Assembly: GCF_900128925.1 (NCBI RefSeq)
Contig: NZ_FQUJ01000002.1
Location: forward strand, 1 to 34,630
Direction: 5' to 3'
Source of the DNA: Modicisalibacter ilicicola DSM 19980
GTDB taxonomy: Bacteria; Pseudomonadota; Gammaproteobacteria; Pseudomonadales; Halomonadaceae
DNA: 34,630 bases
Position numbers and translations under genes: made by a program. Below are positions 1 to 7,924 of this stretch, piece by piece. Below the pieces are notes generated by a model, which was not told where the DNA came from, made no database searches, and saw only the letters and a list, made by a program, of their open reading frames with translations. How positions within the stretch are numbered: position 1 is the first letter of the stretch; every line of letters starts with the position of its first letter.

Positions 1-428
1 TCATTGCTGCCTTGGGCCGGGGCTTGCCTTGCTGACCTGGCCAGGGTCTGTTGCGGTTTTTCTGGTGCGACGCCGGGCGGGCCCGGGATGGCACGATCCG
101 CCGGTCGGGCTTCGGTAGCGGCCATCGACGGTGCCTGCTGGAAGCGAAAGCCGCCGATGTCGATACTCATGGGCGAGCCGGTGCTGGCACTCGAGACGGC
201 GATCACCCGGCCCCCGCAGGAGGTCTGGCTGCCGTTGATGGCTGCGGGACGATCCTCGACCTCGAACCAGTCGGCACCCGAGACGATGGCGGCCCCGCAG
301 GAGCTCTTGTCGCCGACCCGGGCCACCGGAACATCGTCGACGAAGACGGTGCTTGCCCCGGTCACGATGCGATGGGGCCCGCCCTTGCAGTTGCACGCGA
401 TCTTGTCGCCGATTTTCGCTAGATCCAT
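1..428 (-). CDS. PAAR-domain protein, type VI secretion spike tip (partial)
   Basis: This gene reads leftwards from an ATG at 428 that is preceded by an AAGGTGG ribosome site about six bases away; it has no stop before the window edge, so the C-terminus is missing. The visible 141 residues start MDLAKIGDKIACNCKGG. They contain the PAAR pattern of repeated glycine-rich strands (IVTGASTVFVDDVPVARVGDK, then SCGAAIVSGA and SCGGRVIAVSSAS), with cysteines and a histidine that in this family bind a zinc ion at the tip. PAAR proteins sharpen the VgrG spike of type VI secretion systems and often carry effector domains. After about residue 105 the sequence becomes proline/alanine/glutamine-rich, like a linker. 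No other secretion gene is visible here. A plain orphan PAAR protein or an effector with a toxin domain beyond the edge are both possible. Confidence 0.85.
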   Translation of the reverse strand, partial: MDLAKIGDKIACNCKGGPHRIVTGASTVFVDDVPVARVGDKSSCGAAIVSGADWFEVEDRPAAINGSQTSCGGRVIAVSSASTGSPMSIDIGGFRFQQAPSMAATEARPADRAIPGPPGVAPEKPQQTLARSARQAPAQGSN

Positions 429-543
429 CGATTACCACCTTGGCGTCATGACAAATCGCTACGATCATACACCGTTGGTAGCAATGGGTTTTGTAAGCCA
501 TATAGGACAGCTTTTGTCGGCGATATCTGACAATCAGAGAGAA

Positions 544-1521
544 TCATTGCCGGGGCGGCTTTTTCATCTGTGCATAACGCCGGGCCAGCACGGCGCACAC
601 GAACAGCTGGATCTGGTGGAACAGCATCAGTGGCAGGATGACGCTACCCACCTGCTGGGAGGAAAACAGCACGTTGGCCATGGGCACGCCGCTGCTCAGG
701 CTCTTCTTGGAACCGCAGAACACGATGGTGATCTCGTCTTCCCGGGAGAACCCCAGCCAGCGACTCGCCCAGGTGGTGACCGCCAGTACCGCGGCGAGCA
801 GCGCCATGTCCACCACGACCATGACCACCAGCGCCGCCGCCGAGAGCTGTGCCCAGAGGCCGGCGACCATCGCTTCGCTGAAGGCCAGGTAGACCACCAT
901 CAGGATCGCGCCCCGATCGACCAGCCCCAGCAGCTTCCCATGCCGCGCCATCCACCCGCCAATCCAGCGTTGCAGCGCCTGTCCCAGCAGGAACGGCGCC
1001 AGCAATTGCAGAAGGATCGCTCCCAGGGCTTCCAGGGAGAGGCCCCCAGCCTGAGCGCTCAGCAACAGCCCCACCAGCAAGGGCGTGATGAACATGCCGA
1101 GAATGTTCGACGCCGAGGCCGAACAGATCGCTGCCGGCACGTTGCCCCCGGCGATGGAAGTGAAGGCAATGGAGGACTGAATGGTCGACGGCAGCACGCA
1201 CAGGAAGAGGATGCCCATGGCCAGGGCCGGGGGCAGCAGCGTCGGGGCCAACAGACCGACCAGCAGGCCCAGGATCGGGAACAGCACGAAGGTACTGGCA
1301 AAGACCGCCAGGTGGAGTCGCCAGTGAGTCATTCCCTTGAGCACGGTGCGTGGCGACAGGCGTGCACCGTGCAGGAAGAACAGCAGCGCGATGGCCAGCT
1401 TGGTGGCCAGGGAGAAGACCTCGGCGTATGCACCGCGCACCGGCAGCAGCGAGGCGACGACGACGGCGCCGATCAGCATCAGCAGATACTTGTCGATGTT
1501 CAGACGTTGCAGCAACTTCAA
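544..1521 (-). CDS. Bile acid:sodium symporter (SBF-like, YfeH-type) family transporter
   Basis: A 325-residue, very hydrophobic protein with about nine to ten membrane segments, beginning MKLLQRLNIDKYLLMLIG. It shows features of the SBF-like family, to which E. coli YfeH belongs: ALLFFLHGARLSP near residue 50, the LPSTIQSSIAF segment in the middle and FCGSKKSLSSGVPMA near the C-terminus. The length is normal for the family. The substrate is unknown; members move organic anions with sodium or protons. It lies 69 bp downstream of glcC on the same strand, so it may be co-transcribed with that regulator. No dedicated glycolate permease (glcA type) is visible here, so a role in uptake of a related organic acid is a guess from position only. 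Confidence 0.85.
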   Translation of the reverse strand: MKLLQRLNIDKYLLMLIGAVVVASLLPVRGAYAEVFSLATKLAIALLFFLHGARLSPRTVLKGMTHWRLHLAVFASTFVLFPILGLLVGLLAPTLLPPALAMGILFLCVLPSTIQSSIAFTSIAGGNVPAAICSASASNILGMFITPLLVGLLLSAQAGGLSLEALGAILLQLLAPFLLGQALQRWIGGWMARHGKLLGLVDRGAILMVVYLAFSEAMVAGLWAQLSAAALVVMVVVDMALLAAVLAVTTWASRWLGFSREDEITIVFCGSKKSLSSGVPMANVLFSSQQVGSVILPLMLFHQIQLFVCAVLARRYAQMKKPPRQ

Positions 1522-1590
1522 AGGAGACCTTCCCGAAGCAGAATGAGGCGGGCAGATGGCCCGGTCCGGCCATCATACGCGATCGCAGGG

Positions 1591-2364
1591 TCACTCCCAG
1601 CCATCGAGACGCATGGCCGAGCGCACCAGGCGCTCATCCTCGGCCTCGATCTCGCGCAGGCTCTCGTCGACGCTGTGCAGATGATCCAGTGCCGCCTGTC
1701 GTGCCCTCTCGGGCTCCTGCTCCATCACCGCACGAAACAGGCGGGCATGCTGGTCGTTGATCTGGGCACGGGGGCCGGAGCGGTGATAGAGGTTCTTGAG
1801 CGAGGCGAAGACCGAGGTCAGCAGCAGGTCGGTCAAGCCCTGCAAGGTATGCACCAGCACCGGATTATGCGACGCCTCGCAGATCGCCAGGTGAAAGGCG
1901 TGATCGAAGCGAGCCAGACGCTCGGCGCTGATCGGGGCAGCGCCTTCTGCGTAAGCCACCATCTCATCGTAGCGTCGCTTGAGCATGACCCGGTCGGCGG
2001 ACGTTCCACGCAGCGCGGCCAGGCGAGCCGACTCCCCTTCCAGGAGGGCGCGAACCTCGAGAAGATCGTAGAGCGTGCGCGGGTGGTCGCGAAACAGATG
2101 CATCAGGGGGCTGTCGTCGTATTTCGGCAGCAGCCGGGCAACGAACGAACCACGCCCCTGCTGGGTCTCGATGATGCCCTTGCCGCGCAGCAAGCGCAGC
2201 CCCTCGCGCAAGGAAGCTCGGGACACGCCCAGCTTGTCACAGAGGCGACGCTCGGAGGGCAGCAACTGGCCCGGCTTGAGGACGCCATCGAGTATCAGCT
2301 GCTCCAGCTTGGCCGCGACCCCGTCCGGCGTCCGGGCGACCGGCGCTTTCTCCGAAGACTCCAT
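1591..2364 (-). CDS. glcC: FadR/GntR-family regulator of the glycolate operon
   Basis: A 257-residue regulator with an N-terminal GntR winged helix (about residues 12-78, including LPSERRLCDKLGVSRASLREGLRLL) and a C-terminal all-helical FCD ligand domain (about 95-235). The start at 2364 has a strong AAGGAGGA site upstream. It is divergent from glcDEFG, and E. coli GlcC controls the same genes: it activates the operon with glycolate bound and represses itself. A perfect 13-bp FadR-type palindrome abuts its own ribosome site (2381-2393) and a second lies at 2481-2493, which fits autoregulation plus control of glcD. Other FCD regulators such as LldR or PdhR look alike; the glc neighbours decide the name. 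Confidence 0.88.
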   Translation of the reverse strand: MESSEKAPVARTPDGVAAKLEQLILDGVLKPGQLLPSERRLCDKLGVSRASLREGLRLLRGKGIIETQQGRGSFVARLLPKYDDSPLMHLFRDHPRTLYDLLEVRALLEGESARLAALRGTSADRVMLKRRYDEMVAYAEGAAPISAERLARFDHAFHLAICEASHNPVLVHTLQGLTDLLLTSVFASLKNLYHRSGPRAQINDQHARLFRAVMEQEPERARQAALDHLHSVDESLREIEAEDERLVRSAMRLDGWE

Positions 2365-2380
2365 GTTCCTCTTCCTCCTT

Positions 2381-2393
2381 CTGGTCTGACCAG
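2381..2393. promoter_or_regulatory. FadR/GlcC-type operator 1
   Basis: The sequence CTGGTCTGACCAG is a perfect palindrome around one central base and fits the TGGT-N3-ACCA pattern of FadR-subfamily regulators. It sits directly upstream of the glcC ribosome binding site, where bound GlcC would block its own transcription. The regulator assignment is inferred from position. Confidence 0.7.
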
Positions 2394-2480
2394 TCCTTGC
2401 CGTACCCCGGCGAGCCAGTTTACCTGAATAACCGATCCATCCCTGATGTTGGAAGAGCTTTCCAGAAATTAGACCAATTA

Positions 2481-2493
2481 CTGGTCAGACCAG
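2481..2493. promoter_or_regulatory. FadR/GlcC-type operator 2
   Basis: The sequence CTGGTCAGACCAG repeats operator 1 with only the central base changed (T to A). Its centre is 100 bp from that of operator 1. It lies 72 bp upstream of the glcD start codon, within the likely glcD promoter region or 5' leader. The two sites together could allow looping or a split of activation and autorepression. I could not place a convincing sigma-70 promoter for glcD. Confidence 0.7.
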
Positions 2494-2564
2494 TGACCCA
2501 AGGTGTAGACACTCCTTCCAGGAACGCTCAGATTGAAGCCCGGAACACGAAACCGGAAGCAGCC

Positions 2565-4064
2565 ATGAATATTCTCTACGACGAACATCTGGACGGCGCC
2601 CTGCCTCCCACGGACAAGGCAGACGTGCTTCAGCGCCTGCAGCAGGCGCTGCCCGACATGACCCTGCTGCACCGTGAAGAGGACCTGCGACCTTTCGAGT
2701 GCGACGGCCTTTCCGCCTATCGCGTGCTGCCGATGCTGGTCGCCATCCCGCATACCCTGGAGCAGATCGAGACGCTGATGCGGACCTGCTTCGAACTGGA
2801 AGTGCCGGTGGTCACCCGGGGTGCCGGTACCGGTCTTTCCGGCGGCGCGCTGCCCCTGGAGCAGGGGGTGCTGCTGGTCATGTCGCGCTTCGCGGGCATT
2901 CTCGAACTGGATCCCGACGCGCGCATCGCCCGGGTGCAGCCCGGAGTGCGCAACCTGGCCATTTCCGAGGCGGCAGCCCCCCATGGGCTCTACTACGCCC
3001 CGGACCCGTCGTCCCAGATTGCCTGTTCGATCGGCGGCAACGTCGCCGAGAACGCCGGTGGGGTGCACTGTCTGAAGTACGGCCTGACGGTGCACAACGT
3101 GCTCGCCGTCGAGGTCGTGACCATCGAGGGCGAGCGCATGACCCTGGGGGCCGAAGCCTTCGACGCCCCCGGCTTCGATCTCCTGGCCCTGTTCACCGGC
3201 TCCGAGGGCATGCTCGGCGTGATCACCGAAGTCACCGTCAAGCTGCTGCCCAAGCCCGAGAGCGCCAAGGTGTTGATGGCCAGCTTCGACGACGTCGAGA
3301 AGGCCGGCAAGGCGGTGGGCGACATCATCGCCGCCGGGATCATCCCCGGAGGGCTCGAGATGATGGACAACCTGGCCATTCGAGCCGCCGAGGACTTCAT
3401 CAAGGCCGGCTACCCGGTGGAAGCCGAGGCAATCCTGCTCTGCGAACTGGATGGCGTGGAAGCCGATGTCGACGACGACTGTGCCACCGTGCGCCAGGTG
3501 CTCGAAAAGGCCGGCGCCACCGACATCCAGCAGGCTCGCGACGAGGCGGAGCGTGCCCTGTTCTGGGCCGGGCGCAAGAATGCCTTCCCCGCGGTGGGGC
3601 GCATGTCGCCGGACTACTACTGCATGGACGGCACCATCCCCCGTCGCGAACTGCCGCGGGTGCTCAAGGGCATCGCCGCACTCTCCGAAGAGTACGGGCT
3701 GCAGGTGGCCAATGTCTTTCACGCCGGCGACGGCAACACTCACCCCCTGATCCTGTTCGATGCCAACAAGACCGGCGAACTGGAACGGGCCGAGACCATC
3801 GGTGGCAAGATCCTCGAACTGTGCGTCGAGGTCGGCGGCAGCATCACCGGCGAACATGGCGTGGGACGTGAAAAGATCAATCAGATGTGTACCCAGTTCC
3901 AGCCCGACGAGATCACCACCTTTCATGAAGTGAAGGCCGCTTTCGACGAGCGGCGGCTGCTCAACCCCGGCAAGAACATTCCCACCCTGAATCGCTGCGC
4001 CGAATTCGGGGCCATGCATGTTCACAAGGGGGAGCTGCCGCATCCGGAACTGCCACGCTTCTAG
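2565..4064 (+). CDS. glcD: Glycolate oxidase subunit GlcD (FAD)
   Basis: A 499-residue FAD subunit of glycolate dehydrogenase/oxidase, which oxidises glycolate to glyoxylate at the inner membrane and passes electrons through GlcE/GlcF to the respiratory chain. The start at 2565 gives MNILYDEHLDGALP, which lines up with the E. coli GlcD N-terminus; the frame stays open 56 codons further upstream, but that part overlaps operator 2 and has no family match. The FAD_binding_4 domain covers about residues 55-235 (TRGAGTGLSGGALP, APDPSSQIACSIGGNVAENAGG) and the FAD-oxidase C domain the rest (NVFHAGDGNTHP, GGSITGEHGVGREK). The stop is followed directly by the glcE leader. First gene of glcDEFG. Confidence 0.96.
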   Translation: MNILYDEHLDGALPPTDKADVLQRLQQALPDMTLLHREEDLRPFECDGLSAYRVLPMLVAIPHTLEQIETLMRTCFELEVPVVTRGAGTGLSGGALPLEQGVLLVMSRFAGILELDPDARIARVQPGVRNLAISEAAAPHGLYYAPDPSSQIACSIGGNVAENAGGVHCLKYGLTVHNVLAVEVVTIEGERMTLGAEAFDAPGFDLLALFTGSEGMLGVITEVTVKLLPKPESAKVLMASFDDVEKAGKAVGDIIAAGIIPGGLEMMDNLAIRAAEDFIKAGYPVEAEAILLCELDGVEADVDDDCATVRQVLEKAGATDIQQARDEAERALFWAGRKNAFPAVGRMSPDYYCMDGTIPRRELPRVLKGIAALSEEYGLQVANVFHAGDGNTHPLILFDANKTGELERAETIGGKILELCVEVGGSITGEHGVGREKINQMCTQFQPDEITTFHEVKAAFDERRLLNPGKNIPTLNRCAEFGAMHVHKGELPHPELPRF

Positions 4065-4082
4065 GTGAAAAGGAACAGAACA

Positions 4083-5192
4083 ATGCAACAGCATGAACAA
4101 GACCAGCATCCCGCTCATGCCGAACGCCGACAAGCGCCCGGCAAGGAGGGGGCCGAGGCACTCTGCGAGCAGGTGCGTCGGGCCAATGCCGACAAGACGC
4201 CGCTGCGAATCGAAGGCGGCGGCACCAAGGGCTTCTATGGGCGCCCGGTGGAAGGTGAAACGCTCACGCTTGCCGAGCATCGCGGCATCACTCACTACGA
4301 CCCGGTGGAGCTGGTGGTGTCGGTACGCGCCGGCACGCCGCTTGCCGAGCTCGAGGCGGCGCTCGATGCCGAGCACCAGCAACTCGGTTGCGAGCCGCCG
4401 CATTTCGGTGACAACGCCACCGTCGGCGGAATGATCGCCAGCGGCCTGTCCGGCCCGCGCCGGCCCTGGGCCGGTGCCGTGCGGGATTTCGTGCTGGGTA
4501 CTCGCCTCATCACCCACGAGGGCAAGCATCTGCGCTTCGGGGGCGAGGTCATGAAGAATGTCGCCGGGTACGACCTGTCACGGCTGATGGTCGGTGCCCA
4601 GGGCACCCTGGGCGTGGTCACCGAAGTCTCGCTCAAGGTGCTGCCCAAGCCCACCGCGACCCATGGCCTGCGTCTCGAACTGCCTCTCGAAAAGGCCCTG
4701 CAACGCTTCGCCGAATGGGGCCGCCACCCGCTGCCGATCACGGCTGCCGCCTACCACGAGGGAGCCCTGCATCTGCGCCTGGAGGGCGGCACGAGTTCGG
4801 TCAAGGCCACCCGGGAGCGACTGGGAGGCGATGACCTCGAAGCGCAGTTCTGGGAAGCGCTGCGCGAACAGCGCCTGGCGTTCTTCGACAAGGGCGATCC
4901 ACGGCCGCTATGGCGTCTGTCGCTGCCCAACAATACCCCGCCGCTGGCGGTGGATGGCGATACGCTCTACGACTGGGCCGGTGCCCAGCGCTGGCTGCGC
5001 AGTGACAGCGACGCCGACACCCTGCGCGATGTCGTCGGCCGGGCCGGCGGCCATGCCACCTGCCTCACCCCAGGCAGTGCCGAGCCCTTCACCCCCCTAT
5101 CGGCGGTCGTCGCCAAGTACCATCGTCGGCTCAAGGCCCAGCTCGACCCCAACGGTATCTTCAACCCCGGCCGGCTCTATCCGGAGTTCTAA
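4083..5192 (+). CDS. glcE: Glycolate oxidase subunit GlcE (FAD-binding)
   Basis: A 369-residue FAD-binding subunit of the glycolate oxidase complex. I chose the ATG at 4083 because AAAGGAAC lies at the right distance upstream; an in-frame GTG at 4065, touching the glcD stop, would add six residues. Motifs match E. coli GlcE: IEGGGTKGFYGRPV near residue 45, GGMIASGLSGPRRPW and the block GGEVMKNVAGYDLSRLMVGA around 165. The C-terminus ends LDPNGIFNPGRLYPEF, as in the family. The N-terminus is about 15-20 residues longer than in E. coli, with a polar QHEQDQHPAHAER stretch of unknown use. It lies 18 bp after glcD and 2 bp before glcF. Confidence 0.94.
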   Translation: MQQHEQDQHPAHAERRQAPGKEGAEALCEQVRRANADKTPLRIEGGGTKGFYGRPVEGETLTLAEHRGITHYDPVELVVSVRAGTPLAELEAALDAEHQQLGCEPPHFGDNATVGGMIASGLSGPRRPWAGAVRDFVLGTRLITHEGKHLRFGGEVMKNVAGYDLSRLMVGAQGTLGVVTEVSLKVLPKPTATHGLRLELPLEKALQRFAEWGRHPLPITAAAYHEGALHLRLEGGTSSVKATRERLGGDDLEAQFWEALREQRLAFFDKGDPRPLWRLSLPNNTPPLAVDGDTLYDWAGAQRWLRSDSDADTLRDVVGRAGGHATCLTPGSAEPFTPLSAVVAKYHRRLKAQLDPNGIFNPGRLYPEF

Positions 5193-5194
5193 TC

Positions 5195-6436
5195 ATGCAG
5201 ACCCATTTCACCGACGCCGACCTGCAGAAACCGCATATCCGCGAAGCCGACCGCGTGCTGCGCACCTGCGTGCACTGCGGTTTCTGCAACGCCACCTGCC
5301 CCACCTACCAGCTGCTGGGCGATGAGCGCGATGGCCCGCGCGGACGCATCTACCTGATGAAGGAACTGCTGGAAAGCCGCGACGATGACGATCAGGTGAC
5401 CAAGGAAACCCAGCTTCACCTGGATCGCTGCCTGACCTGTCGCAACTGCGAGACCACCTGCCCGTCCGGGGTCGAGTACCACAAGCTGCTCGACATCGGT
5501 CGCGCCGAGGTCGATCGCCGCGTGGGTCGCACACCCAAGGAGCGGGCCTTGCGCTACGGTCTTCGTCACGCCCTGGTCGAGCCCCGGCGTTTTCAGGCAC
5601 TGCTCAAGATGGGCCAGGTCTTTCGCCCCTTGGTCCCCGGCGCACTCAGGGATAAGATGCCCGCCAAGCCGGTAGACCCCGGTACACGCCCGGAGGGCAA
5701 GCAGCATGCGCGTCAGATGCTGATCCTGGAAGGTTGCGTACAGCCGGGACTCTCCCCCAACACCAATGCCGCCACCGCCCGGGTTCTCGATCGGCTTGGC
5801 ATCGGCCTGACCCCGGCGCCGGAGGCCGGCTGCTGCGGCGCCATCGACTATCACCTGAACGCCCAGGAGGCAGGGCGCCAGCGCATGCGCGACAACATCG
5901 ACGCCTGGTGGCCCCACGTCGAGGCCGGCTGCGAGGCCATCGTTCAGACGGCCAGTGGCTGCGGCGCCTTCGTCAAGGAGTATGGCGAGATGCTCGAGGA
6001 CGACCCCGAGTACGCCGAGAAGGCCCAGCGCATCAGCGCCCTGGCCAAGGATCTGGTCGAGATCCTGCGCGAGGAGGACCTCGAGGCCCTCAAGGTCGAT
6101 GCGTCACGCAAGCTGGCCTTCCACTGCCCCTGCACCCTGCAGCACGCCCAGAGGCTCAATGGCGTGGGCGAGAACGTGCTCACCCGGCTCGGGTTCAATC
6201 TGACCCCGGTGCGCGACGCGCATCTCTGCTGCGGCTCCGCGGGCACCTACTCGGTCACCCAGCCGGAACTGGCGAAACAGTTGCGGGACAACAAGCTCGA
6301 TGCCCTGGAGGCCGGCAATCCGGAGGTGATCGTGACTGCCAACATCGGCTGCCAGACGCATCTCGACGGTGCGGGACGCACCCGGGTCAGACACTGGGTG
6401 GAGATCGTCGACGAGGCACTGGGACAGGCTGGATGA
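5195..6436 (+). CDS. glcF: Glycolate oxidase iron-sulfur subunit GlcF
   Basis: A 413-residue iron-sulfur subunit that carries electrons from GlcD/GlcE toward quinone. Two ferredoxin-like 4Fe-4S motifs are visible: Cys25, 28, 31 and 35 (CVHCGFCNATCP) and Cys79, 82, 85 and 89 (CLTCRNCETTCP). Two cysteine-rich CCG domains follow, with CCGAIDYHL in the middle and CCGSAGTYSV near residue 346. Length and layout match E. coli GlcF (407 residues). The start codon is two bases after the glcE stop, which points to translational coupling. Confidence 0.96.
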   Translation: MQTHFTDADLQKPHIREADRVLRTCVHCGFCNATCPTYQLLGDERDGPRGRIYLMKELLESRDDDDQVTKETQLHLDRCLTCRNCETTCPSGVEYHKLLDIGRAEVDRRVGRTPKERALRYGLRHALVEPRRFQALLKMGQVFRPLVPGALRDKMPAKPVDPGTRPEGKQHARQMLILEGCVQPGLSPNTNAATARVLDRLGIGLTPAPEAGCCGAIDYHLNAQEAGRQRMRDNIDAWWPHVEAGCEAIVQTASGCGAFVKEYGEMLEDDPEYAEKAQRISALAKDLVEILREEDLEALKVDASRKLAFHCPCTLQHAQRLNGVGENVLTRLGFNLTPVRDAHLCCGSAGTYSVTQPELAKQLRDNKLDALEAGNPEVIVTANIGCQTHLDGAGRTRVRHWVEIVDEALGQAG

Positions 6437-6442
6437 ATGGCC

Positions 6443-6460
6443 GCACCGACGCGTCGGTGC
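6443..6460. other. Perfect 18-bp palindrome between glcF and glcG
   Basis: GCACCGACGCGTCGGTGC is its own reverse complement and lies seven bases after the glcF stop codon. In RNA it would fold as a 7-bp stem with a CGCG loop. No T-run follows, so it is not a standard terminator; it could be an mRNA-stabilising or attenuating hairpin that sets glcG expression apart. Confidence 0.6.
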
Positions 6461-6530
6461 ACAGCGCCGGCTCGACTCGGCATGTAAGCTCGAATTTCAC
6501 ACGAGACCCATCAAGGAGAAGGAACTACCC

Positions 6531-6938
6531 ATGCAACAAAAACCCGTACTCACCCTCGACGATGTCAACGCCATTCTTGACGCTGCCCAGCAGGAGGCCG
6601 AAGCCAACGGCTGGGCAGTCACCATCGCCGTGGCCGACGACGGCGGGCACCTGCTTGGCCTGCGCCGCCTCGACGGCTGCCCGGCGATGGCTTCCTACAT
6701 CGCCAGCGAGAAGGCCCGCGCCGCGGCACTCGGTCGCCGCGAGACCCAGGCCTTCGAGGAGATGATCAACGGCGGCCGGGCGGCGTTTCTTTCCGCACCG
6801 GTGCTGCAGGGCATGCTGACCGGCGGCGTCCCGGTGCTGGTCGATGGCCAGGTGGCAGGCACCGTGGGCATCTCAGGGGTCAAGCCCGATCAGGATGCCC
6901 AGATCGCCAAGGCCGGCATTCAGGCCATCTCCGCCTAG
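6531..6938 (+). CDS. glcG: GlcG/HbpS family protein
   Basis: A 135-residue protein of the GlcG/HbpS (DUF336) family. The ATG at 6531 follows AAGGAGAAGG, a strong ribosome site. Family signs are the N-terminal LTLDDVNAILDAAQQEAEANGW helix and the TIAVADDGGHLLGLRRLDG strand pair. The C-terminal part PVLVDGQVAGTVGISG also matches. The precise role of GlcG is unknown. Relatives bind heme or cobalamin-like ligands, and the gene is usually linked to glycolate or other two-carbon acid pathways. It lies 94 bp after glcF, with a hairpin between them, and is followed by a terminator, so it is the last gene of this operon. Malate synthase glcB, next in E. coli, is absent here. Confidence 0.9.
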   Translation: MQQKPVLTLDDVNAILDAAQQEAEANGWAVTIAVADDGGHLLGLRRLDGCPAMASYIASEKARAAALGRRETQAFEEMINGGRAAFLSAPVLQGMLTGGVPVLVDGQVAGTVGISGVKPDQDAQIAKAGIQAISA

Positions 6939-6969
6939 GCGGCCAGGCCCGAAACCGGCGACGAGCAAA

Positions 6970-7004
6970 GCGGAAGATCTCCATGGGAGGCTTCCGCTTT
7001 TTTT
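6970..7004 (+). terminator. Rho-independent terminator after glcG
   Basis: The arms GCGGAAG and CTTCCGC are followed by a seven-base T-run. Inner bases TCTCC and GGAG extend the stem. It lies 31 bp after the glcG stop and closes glcDEFG. Confidence 0.9.
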
Positions 7005-7104
7005 GCTGGCAACACCAGACATTGCCTGGGAGGTGTCTGCAACTCGCCAGCGGCGTCGAGGGGGTCGTCGGCCGCAGGCAGCTGGAGCGAAACCCGACCG
7101 GCGC

Positions 7105-7263
7105 CTAGCGGCGGGCAATGATCCAGACGGCATGCACGATGCCGGGAATGTAACCCAGTATCGTCAGCAGGATGTTGATCCAGAAGTGCAGGCCGAGACC
7201 GACCTGGAGAAATACCCCGACCGGGGGCAACAGTATGGCCAGTATGATGCGAATGACATCCAT
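7105..7263 (-). CDS. YqaE/Pmp3-family small membrane protein
   Basis: A 52-residue hydrophobic peptide starting MDVIRIILAILLPPVGVFLQ and ending GIVHAVWIIARR. This is the UPF0057 (Pmp3/YqaE) pattern: two membrane helices, the PPVGVFLQ motif after the first and LGYIPGIVHAVW in the second. An AAGGAGG site lies seven bases before the ATG. Pmp3-type proteins sit in the cell membrane and are tied to membrane potential and salt or cold stress in other organisms. That would suit a halophile, but the role here is unproven. Confidence 0.92.
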   Translation of the reverse strand: MDVIRIILAILLPPVGVFLQVGLGLHFWINILLTILGYIPGIVHAVWIIARR

Positions 7264-7340
7264 GAGAAAACCTCCTTGTCATCGATTGCTTGCCCGAATG
7301 ATCGGCAACGCACCGCGACCCCATGATACGGGAGTGAACG

Positions 7341-7583
7341 CTAGTCGTCATTCTCGTCACGGGGAGCGCGCGGATGGATCTTCTGTGCGATGCGTTCGGA
7401 GTCCTCGGCCAGCTGGTCGTGGTAGCGCTCCCAGTCCTCCCAGTCGAAGGGCGTGCCGCTGCGCGGCGGATGCCCGCCCGCCTCGCGAGCCCTCGACCAG
7501 GCCATCTCTTCAAGGGTCTGGGGCTTGTCCTCTTCCCTGTCCAGGCCAATCCCCTTCTTCGCCAGGTAATCGCGTGCGTTCAT
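7341..7583 (-). CDS. Hypothetical protein, small and charged
   Basis: An 80-residue protein of no recognised family, beginning MNARDYLAKKGIGLDREEDK and ending RAPRDENDD. I chose the ATG at 7583 because GGAGGG lies just upstream; an earlier in-frame start would add 11 residues without a ribosome site. It is rich in acidic and basic residues, with no membrane segment or signal peptide. It contains RSGTPFDWEDWERYHDQLAEDS, a likely helical stretch. It lies 77 bp upstream of the Pmp3-like gene on the same strand. Confidence 0.7.
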   Translation of the reverse strand: MNARDYLAKKGIGLDREEDKPQTLEEMAWSRAREAGGHPPRSGTPFDWEDWERYHDQLAEDSERIAQKIHPRAPRDENDD

Positions 7584-7701
7584 GCTATCCCTCCAGGACA
7601 CTCCGGAATATTGCAACAGCGAGTAGGATGCCTAGATCGCCTGGCACTTGGACGTGCGGCCCGAGCGAAGGTTCAGGTGACCAGCGAAGCCAGTGTGGTT
7701 A

Positions 7702-7875
7702 GGGAATTGCTGAATAAATCGCCGAGCGAAATAAGCGGGCGTCGCTACGCTGCAAGGCGCACGGAGCGCAGAAAACGAGACATAACATAGGGTTAGGCGA
7801 GTTTCGACCGGGCTGGCGCACCAGCACCGCGCAACGCAGCAATTCGTTCGTGTAGGCATTTATGCAGTGATTCCT
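7702..7875. mobile_element. Mini-element copy 1 (MITE-like, non-coding)
   Basis: This 174-bp stretch fills most of the 341-bp gap before the 7925 gene. Its ends form an inverted repeat: GGGAATTGCTGAATAAAT on the left, and AGGAATCACTGCATAAAT when the right end is read on the minus strand. TA flanks both sides. It shares ends and inner blocks with the copy at 11972-12116, including GCTGAATAAATCG, GCAAGGCGCACGG, GAGACATAACAT and CCGCGCAACGCAG. No coding frame is evident. The pattern fits a non-autonomous transposon remnant; the parent transposase is not in the window. Confidence 0.75.
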
Positions 7876-7924
7876 TAGCTAGGGGGCGCGACGCGCCCAT
7901 TCATCATCGTGTCGGAGAAAGCCC

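Noticed and set aside
4-2427. Long plus-strand open frame of about 807 codons over the PAAR, SBF and glcC genes
   Set aside because: It is antisense to three genes with clear family matches, is rich in Gln/Arg/His as expected for a GC-rich shadow frame, and has no domain or ribosome site.
7702-7875. Mini-element read as the end of a known IS family such as IS5
   Set aside because: The ends resemble IS5-type termini loosely, but the flanking bases fit a TA duplication as well, and no transposase is present, so no family was assigned.
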